Assembly (NCBI RefSeq): GCF_000974785.1
Contig: NZ_BBWV01000001.1
Coordinates: forward strand, 620,001-684,000
DNA: 64,000 bases
Direction: 5' to 3'
From: Flavihumibacter petaseus NBRC 106054
GTDB taxonomy: Bacteria; Bacteroidota; Bacteroidia; Chitinophagales; Chitinophagaceae
In this document: positions 61,168-64,000 of the stretch, in pieces
How the letters are laid out: each line of letters begins with the position of its first letter
Numbering within the stretch: the first letter of the stretch is position 1
Notes under the pieces: model-generated
The model's database searches: none
Seen by the model: the letters and a program-made list of their open reading frames with translations, nothing else
What the model was told of the DNA's origin: nothing
Position numbers and translations under genes: made by a program

Positions 61168-62202
61168 TCATTTCGAACCGGAGGGAACCGGTACAGGTTG
61201 TCCGGCTTTTACCGGAACGCCGAAATCAGGAGTACCATCAGCTTTCCAGGTAAAGGGTTGGGCACGGGGTGAGCGTTTTGTTCCACAGCCATCGCCGGGA
61301 TTGGAATTGGCGTGATAGAGTATCCAGTCTTCCTTTCCATCGGGAGATTTGAAAAATGAATTATGGCCGGTGGCGAAAACACCATTTTCTGTGGACTGCC
61401 GGAAAACCGGCTCACTGCTTTTCTCCCATGTAGCAGCATCCAGGGGATCATTTCCTTTCAGGCGGAGCAGGCCCAGTGCATAGAAGTCAGTCCAGCAGGC
61501 GCTCCCGGAATACACTACAAAAAGTTCATTCCCATGAATCAAAGCCTGTGGTCCTTCATTCACATTGATATGCGGAGGATCATCCGGATTACCGATATCA
61601 CCATGCTTTTCCCAGTCATATTTCGGGAAGCTGATACGCACCCGGTCTGATTCGATAGTCAAAGGGTCTTTCATCCGAGCGATATAAATATCCTGCTGTC
61701 CGTTGACATCACCTTCCCATCCTGACCACACCATGTACAGCTTTCCCTTATACTCAAACACATCACCGTCAATTGCCCACTTATCGGTTTTATCAACCAC
61801 TTTGCCTTTGAACACCCACTCTCCTTTCATCGGGTCCGGTGAAGCATTCTCCAGCACGTACATCCGGTGATTGATATTCTTACCGTTGTCTGCTGCAAAA
61901 TATGCATACCATTTACCCCTCAGGAACATTACCTCCGGTGCCCAGAGTTCTTTCGACCAGGCTTTACCGGCCGGCGGAACAAAAATAGTTTTCTGTTCGG
62001 CATTTGCCAGGTCGGCAATGCTTTTCGCTTTGCGCAATAGCAGTTTGTCCCCCTCCGTATGGATGTAAAAATAATTACCGTCTTTGTAAAAACTATAGGG
62101 ATCCGGTCCCGAAGGCAACAGGGGGTTGGTAAAAGTCGCCTTTTGTGACCATGCCGTCATTGACATGGCGCCGCAGGCAAGGAGCAATAAGTACTTTTTC
62201 AT
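61168..62202 (-). CDS. GH43-family glycoside hydrolase (arabinofuranosidase-like)
   Basis: 344 residues, signal peptide (MKKYLLLLACGAMSMTAWSQ). Five-bladed propeller catalytic residues are visible: base D34 (SGPDPYSFYKDG), pKa-modulating D145 (AIDGDVFEYKGKLY) and acid E216 (NVNEGPQALIHG). Family 43 enzymes remove arabinofuranosyl residues or cleave arabinan/xylan. The gene lies between GH127 and DUF4965, within 12 nt on each side, fitting an arabinose-containing glycan. Exact substrate not decidable. Confidence 0.9.
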   Translation of the reverse strand: MKKYLLLLACGAMSMTAWSQKATFTNPLLPSGPDPYSFYKDGNYFYIHTEGDKLLLRKAKSIADLANAEQKTIFVPPAGKAWSKELWAPEVMFLRGKWYAYFAADNGKNINHRMYVLENASPDPMKGEWVFKGKVVDKTDKWAIDGDVFEYKGKLYMVWSGWEGDVNGQQDIYIARMKDPLTIESDRVRISFPKYDWEKHGDIGNPDDPPHINVNEGPQALIHGNELFVVYSGSACWTDFYALGLLRLKGNDPLDAATWEKSSEPVFRQSTENGVFATGHNSFFKSPDGKEDWILYHANSNPGDGCGTKRSPRAQPFTWKADGTPDFGVPVKAGQPVPVPSGSK

Positions 62203-62213
62203 GAAAAGGTTAT

Positions 62214-64000
62214 TTATTCAGCTACGGGAAATGCAGCAATCCTGAGTCTTGCACCTCCCATGGGTACGAGTGTCAATTCTGTAACCGGTTCCTTAGACAC
62301 CACCGGGCTTTGCGGCAGGGTGTCACATAATCCGTACTGATCAATTTTCCATCCCGGAATCAGTTTACCCTTAACCGTCATAACTATCGGTGCGGCATCG
62401 TTACGGAACGGATTATTGTCTTTGGGCCATTCTTTTTTCACCACGCTAACAGACCGCAGCGCATCATATTTATCGAGGTAGAGTCCGTAGTTCCAGGCAT
62501 TGCCAGGGAAGATCTCCCAGCTGGGCCATTTAGTCGCGTCGGCAGATTCCTGCCAGCGGGAATCACCGATAGCTGTCTCTTTGCTGTCACGCTGTTTATA
62601 ATTCTCGTCGATCTTCAGGGAAAAGCTGAGCGGGCCATAATTGACGGACACACTGTTCTTGTTCGCCTTCCATTCCTGCAGTCTAACGGCCATGGGCAGT
62701 TGCAACGTGACCTTATCTCCGTTTTTCCATGAACCTTTCAGCTTGAGATATCCCTTGTCGTCACCAGTTACCGATAATGTTCTGCCGTTCACTTTTACGA
62801 CCGGGTGGGCACACCAGTCGGGGATCCGCAGGTACAGCGGAAAATCAACCTGTTCCCCACAGATTACCTGGAACTGGATCGTGTTATCAAAGGGATAATG
62901 AGTTTTCGTAATGATCTCAATGGGTGTTCCGCCACCTGCTTTGGCCTTCAGGTTACCTTCAGTATACAACTGTACCGCAAGCCCGTTGTCCGGCGTGGCC
63001 ATCCAGGCACTTTCTGCATAGTATACCCAACCTGCGGCATGATTGTGCTGGCAGCAGCGGGAACTGAACGGGTTCATCATCAGGAAGGGCCCGTTGTTGT
63101 CGATGCCTGGCGCATGATTCGCCTGATCGCTCTGTACCATATTCGGTGCCGTCAGGTAACGCAACGATTTATAATCGGGCATAAAAGCAGCAGGAAAGGA
63201 ATTGAATGCTACGTCTTCACAATGATCGGCCCAACGGGTATCACCGGTGAACTGCAGCATGTATTGGTCAGAAGTCATCTGCTCCACCATGCCACAGGTT
63301 TCGATGGCCTGGCGCGGATCGGAATAACCGGTACGGGAATTTTCATCACCGCCCCACATGCCGCCTGGTACCTGGCCGAATTTTTCCTTTACCAGGGCGA
63401 AGTTGCGGTAACTCGCCTGCCGGTCGGATTCTTTGGCACTCTGCAGGTAATAGGTTGCCGGTTCACGGAAGCATTGTGCAATGTTTACATTGTGCCAGTT
63501 GGGCAGGTTATTCTCCTGGCGCCAGTCCGCCGTGTTCCTGTCGATTTTTGTCGCCAGGTCAAGCAGGAAAGTATCGCCTGTAATATTATACAACCAGTAC
63601 ACACTTAAGAGGTTATCTCCGCCCCTGCTTTTTTCCCAGTAATCCTCCAGGAATTTATCATCGGGAAGTGCTGCTTCAAACCGGAAATACTTCGTCATGA
63701 AATCGATTACCCGCTGATCACCGCTATAACTGTAATAAGATTGCAGGCACCACAGCATGGGCATATTGGTCCAGAGATCACGGCTGCCGTTCTTTACGAC
63801 ATCGGGACCGAAATCGCCGTCCGGCCGCTGGTTTTCCAGTACTTTATCAATCCAGAATTTTGTTTCGGCGATCATCTTCTTATCGTTCAGTACATAAGCG
63901 ATATCACCATAACCTTTCAGCCAGTAAGGCAGTTCTTCCCAGCCCCATTTTCCTTTCCCCTCTTTGTTCAGCCAGGCATTATCAGATTTGGACAACCAGA
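62214..64000 (-). CDS. GH127-family beta-L-arabinofuranosidase (5' end outside window)
   Basis: The frame runs off the right edge; 595 C-terminal residues are visible. DUF1680/GH127 features: WGWEELPYWLKGYGDIAYVL, the motif IETCGMVEQM (Glu and Cys zinc ligands as in HypBA1) and RCCQHNHAAGW with the paired Cys, one of which is the nucleophile in characterised members. The C-terminal beta-domain follows (VDFPLYLRIPDWCAHPVVKV). GH127 enzymes release beta-L-arabinofuranose. It is the first visible gene of the arabinose operon. Confidence 0.9.
   Translation of the reverse strand, partial: WLSKSDNAWLNKEGKGKWGWEELPYWLKGYGDIAYVLNDKKMIAETKFWIDKVLENQRPDGDFGPDVVKNGSRDLWTNMPMLWCLQSYYSYSGDQRVIDFMTKYFRFEAALPDDKFLEDYWEKSRGGDNLLSVYWLYNITGDTFLLDLATKIDRNTADWRQENNLPNWHNVNIAQCFREPATYYLQSAKESDRQASYRNFALVKEKFGQVPGGMWGGDENSRTGYSDPRQAIETCGMVEQMTSDQYMLQFTGDTRWADHCEDVAFNSFPAAFMPDYKSLRYLTAPNMVQSDQANHAPGIDNNGPFLMMNPFSSRCCQHNHAAGWVYYAESAWMATPDNGLAVQLYTEGNLKAKAGGGTPIEIITKTHYPFDNTIQFQVICGEQVDFPLYLRIPDWCAHPVVKVNGRTLSVTGDDKGYLKLKGSWKNGDKVTLQLPMAVRLQEWKANKNSVSVNYGPLSFSLKIDENYKQRDSKETAIGDSRWQESADATKWPSWEIFPGNAWNYGLYLDKYDALRSVSVVKKEWPKDNNPFRNDAAPIVMTVKGKLIPGWKIDQYGLCDTLPQSPVVSKEPVTELTLVPMGGARLRIAAFPVAE

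Noticed and set aside
62805-63608. 267-residue plus-strand frame
   Set aside because: Antisense to GH127, which is strongly supported by its zinc and Cys motifs.
1-64000. Search for mobile elements, integrases, tRNA-linked attachment sites and CRISPR
   Set aside because: No transposase or integrase frame, no direct-repeat array and no tRNA-like cloverleaf found by eye; composition looks even.

Overview
The window is 64 kb of ordinary, densely coded bacterial chromosome from a member of the Bacteroidota. It is most likely from the Chitinophagaceae or a close relative. The evidence is paired SusC/SusD genes with an ECF-sigma/FecR regulator, Bacteroidota-type -7 promoter boxes (TAnnTTTG, one with a TTG 19 nt upstream), a short RpoD of about 289 residues beginning MRQLKIS, a type IX-like C-terminal sorting domain, and many SPII lipoproteins. 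The family-level assignment is inference. I see no tRNA or rRNA gene, CRISPR array, insertion sequence, integrase or prophage gene.

Layout. 1-2.5 kb (-): end of an envelope cluster with a TonB protein, a small membrane protein, a PstS-like lipoprotein and a TPR protein cut by the window edge. 2.6-4.9 kb: low-molecular-weight tyrosine phosphatase overlapping hisS (+), then a small lipoprotein (-). 5-11 kb (-): two tandem TldD/TldE pairs; both TldD copies carry a twin-arginine signal, and a terminator closes the block. 11.2-18.7 kb: MoxR ATPase, DUF58, BatA-type, DUF4175-like and amidotransferase-like membrane proteins (-), with a divergent DUF4159 gene. Several of these start with TTG. 18.7-24.2 kb: TonB-dependent receptor, thiolase, rlmN, and a Spy-like periplasmic protein. 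24.2-34.2 kb: a SusC/SusD locus with a large FG-GAP/VCBS lipoprotein and a divergent sigma/anti-sigma pair, but no degradative enzyme. 34.2-42.9 kb: assorted single genes, including two pseudouridine synthases, an amidohydrolase, a peroxiredoxin, DNA polymerase IV, a Crp/Fnr regulator and a DinB-superfamily protein. 42.8-50 kb: a MacB/FtsX permease, then the housekeeping run rimM-rpsP-ffh-rpoD with clear terminators, then a START-like protein and an unknown gene. 50-55.3 kb (+): LptF/G permease, exported superoxide dismutase, CDF metal transporter, M20 dipeptidase, S4 RNA-binding protein. 55.6-57 kb: a secreted protein with a sorting domain. 57-64 kb (-): an arabinose-oriented degradation operon: GH127 (cut by the window edge), GH43, a glutaminase-like DUF4965 protein, an unknown secreted protein and a LacI regulator, joined by overlapping genes.

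The best candidate for an insufficiently described system is the 5-18.7 kb block. There a MoxR AAA+ ATPase, a DUF58 protein with a MIDAS-like motif and three membrane-anchored partners lie beside two Tat-signalled TldD proteases with signal-less TldE partners, nearly all on one strand. The individual families are known; the functional link between them and the export of TldD/TldE are my inference.
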